DNA from: Conidiobolus incongruus B7586
Taxonomy: Eukaryota; Entomophthoromycota; Entomophthoromycetes; Entomophthorales; Conidiobolaceae
Length of the DNA: 11,467 bases
NCBI GenBank assembly: GCA_000697335.1
Contig: JNEM01010828.1
Span: 1-11,467 of the forward strand
Reading direction: 5' to 3'
The position numbers and the translations under genes were made by a program. Below are positions 10,096 through 11,467 of this stretch, piece after piece. The notes beneath the pieces were generated by a model that searched no databases, was not told the DNA's origin, and saw nothing but the letters and a program-made list of their open reading frames with translations. The stretch's first letter is position 1. Each line of letters opens with the position of its first letter.

Positions 10096-11424
10096 CCAAA
10101 AGTTCATATAAAAATGGTTTCAATTATTATCTTTGTTTAATATATAATATCCATTATAATTAGCTCTATTATCAAATTATATTATCATACGATTTATATT
10201 TATCTACACTATATTTTTATTTCAAAGAAATAATAAAAATTGTTAAAAACAAATTAATTAATTTATTTATGTTAGTCTTAATTTTAAGTAATTTCAACTT
10301 TTAATTAATTTTAAACAATATTCCTTGATTTTTATTCGCAGAAATTATAAAATTTAGATTAATATTAATATTCGATTATTCTTTTCTGTTTTAATTTATA
10401 AGGTTTACTATCAATTATAATATTTAATACAAATAACGGAATTTGTAATAATTTATCCAATAATAGTTGTATGATAGTCCTCTGACTAATTAAAATATAC
10501 TTTATTATTTATTGAATAATCCGTCATATTTGTTTATTTGTAATATTATTTAGTCTTATTATTGTGATTAATCCGAAAATTGCCCGATTGTTATATTTTT
10601 TTATCCCGCTTTTATAAGGAATTAGTAATATTTTCCAAAATCAGAATATTTATACGATTTGAATTAAAGTACAATTAAGCAGTTGATGGGGATTGATTCA
10701 TATTAAAATTTTCTTTTAAAATCCGAGTATTTAATTATGTTCTCGCTATTTCTTTATCTAGCATTTTGTAAATGTTATTATATATATAAATAAGGATTTA
10801 ATAATATTGATATCATTAATATTGCTTGCTCTTTTCATATTGTAAAAATAGTAGTTGTAACATTTGATATATTACACATCTATCACTGTCCATATTTTTC
10901 AAAATTAATAATTTATGATATATTTCATTAATTAATTATTAAAAAATATTCCTTTGATGAAAAAAAAATTCTATTTATAAAGTTATTAAAATTCCAAAAA
11001 AATTACTTTGAATAATTGAATCAATAAAATAAATGTCTAAGTTCTATAGATCATAACTTTATATATACAAAATTCTATAAAAATATTAATCAAATATTAA
11101 TCCTTCTAAATAATTTCATCACTCAACAATTATCATAAAGAATTTATTATAGTTTAATATTTATCAAAATAACAAACTAAAAAGATAAACCATTATATAT
11201 TGAATATTATTTATATAATAAATATTAACAAAATATATATGGAATTATAATATTTTTATATCCGAATTAGTAGGTTTCAAAATTATTTTCATATCAAATT
11301 ATAAATATAAAATACTATAATAATTACCCATTTTTAACCAGATGATCTAATACTTGAAAATAAATCAATCATCTATTTTAACTACAAATACCAGTATTTT
11401 TGATTCTTATAAAATAATTTGATA

Positions 11425-11428
<4 letters not shown>

Positions 11429-11458
<30 letters not shown>
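11429..11458. repeat. (AT)15 microsatellite
   Basis: An uninterrupted AT run of 30 nt ends nine bases before the window edge. It is the counterpart of the AT run near the start of the window and probably unrelated to it. Confidence 0.97.
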
Positions 11459-11462
<4 letters not shown>

Positions 11463-11467
11463 TGGAA

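Larger units (their letters stand above)
9463..11467. other. AT-rich intergenic DNA downstream of the homeobox gene
   Basis: No gene is visible on either strand in these two kilobases. After about 9480 the composition drops to the very high AT level of the other gaps, suggesting that the homeobox transcript ends near here. A patch at about 10420-10760 has several CG dinucleotides and fewer A/T runs, but no frame gives a recognisable peptide. Confidence 0.65.

Noticed and set aside
10420-10760. CG-containing patch as a possible gene or element remnant
   Set aside because: All six frames are interrupted often, and no peptide resembles a known family.

Overview
This window looks like nuclear DNA from an early-diverging fungus, most likely Mucoromycota and possibly Mucorales. 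Three things point that way: extremely AT-rich intergenic DNA; protein-coding genes split by very short GT-AG introns (42-64 nt); and a dihydrolipoyl dehydrogenase whose N-terminal region matches what I remember of Mucorales orthologues. The species placement is an inference, as no search could be run.

Layout. Positions 1-1030 are AT-rich DNA with simple repeats and no supportable gene. Positions about 1030-1500 hold a decayed, minus-strand relic of a Ty1/copia-type reverse transcriptase that ends next to the first gene. Positions 1512-3284 (+) are a complete six-exon gene for mitochondrial dihydrolipoyl dehydrogenase (E3, LPD1/DLD, 500 aa). Positions 3767-5077 (+) are a complete seven-exon gene for the Cdc123/D123 family eIF2 assembly chaperone (330 aa), which has to be pieced together from several small open frames. 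Positions 5078-8780 are a 3.7-kb AT-rich gap with one weak protein-like island on the minus strand, trinucleotide repeats, and a strongly G-over-C-skewed block just before the next promoter. Positions 8841-9311 (+) are an intronless gene for a compact 156-aa homeodomain transcription factor with a clear TATA box. A long imperfect inverted repeat starts directly after its stop codon. Positions 9463-11467 are AT-rich DNA with a perfect 40-nt palindrome and a terminal AT repeat.

The three genes share a strand but do not form a functional unit: E3 serves the 2-oxoacid dehydrogenase and glycine-cleavage complexes in mitochondria, Cdc123 promotes eIF2 assembly in the cytosol, and the homeodomain protein acts in the nucleus. 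Base composition differs sharply between them. LPD1 uses many C-ending codons, CDC123 is AT-rich like its surroundings, and the homeobox gene is pyrimidine-rich on its coding strand.

I did not find a convincing new multi-gene system. The points most worth a second look are the copia relic that now occupies the LPD1 upstream region, the tandem splice acceptors of CDC123, the hairpin-capable 3' region of the homeobox gene, and the skewed block upstream of that gene.
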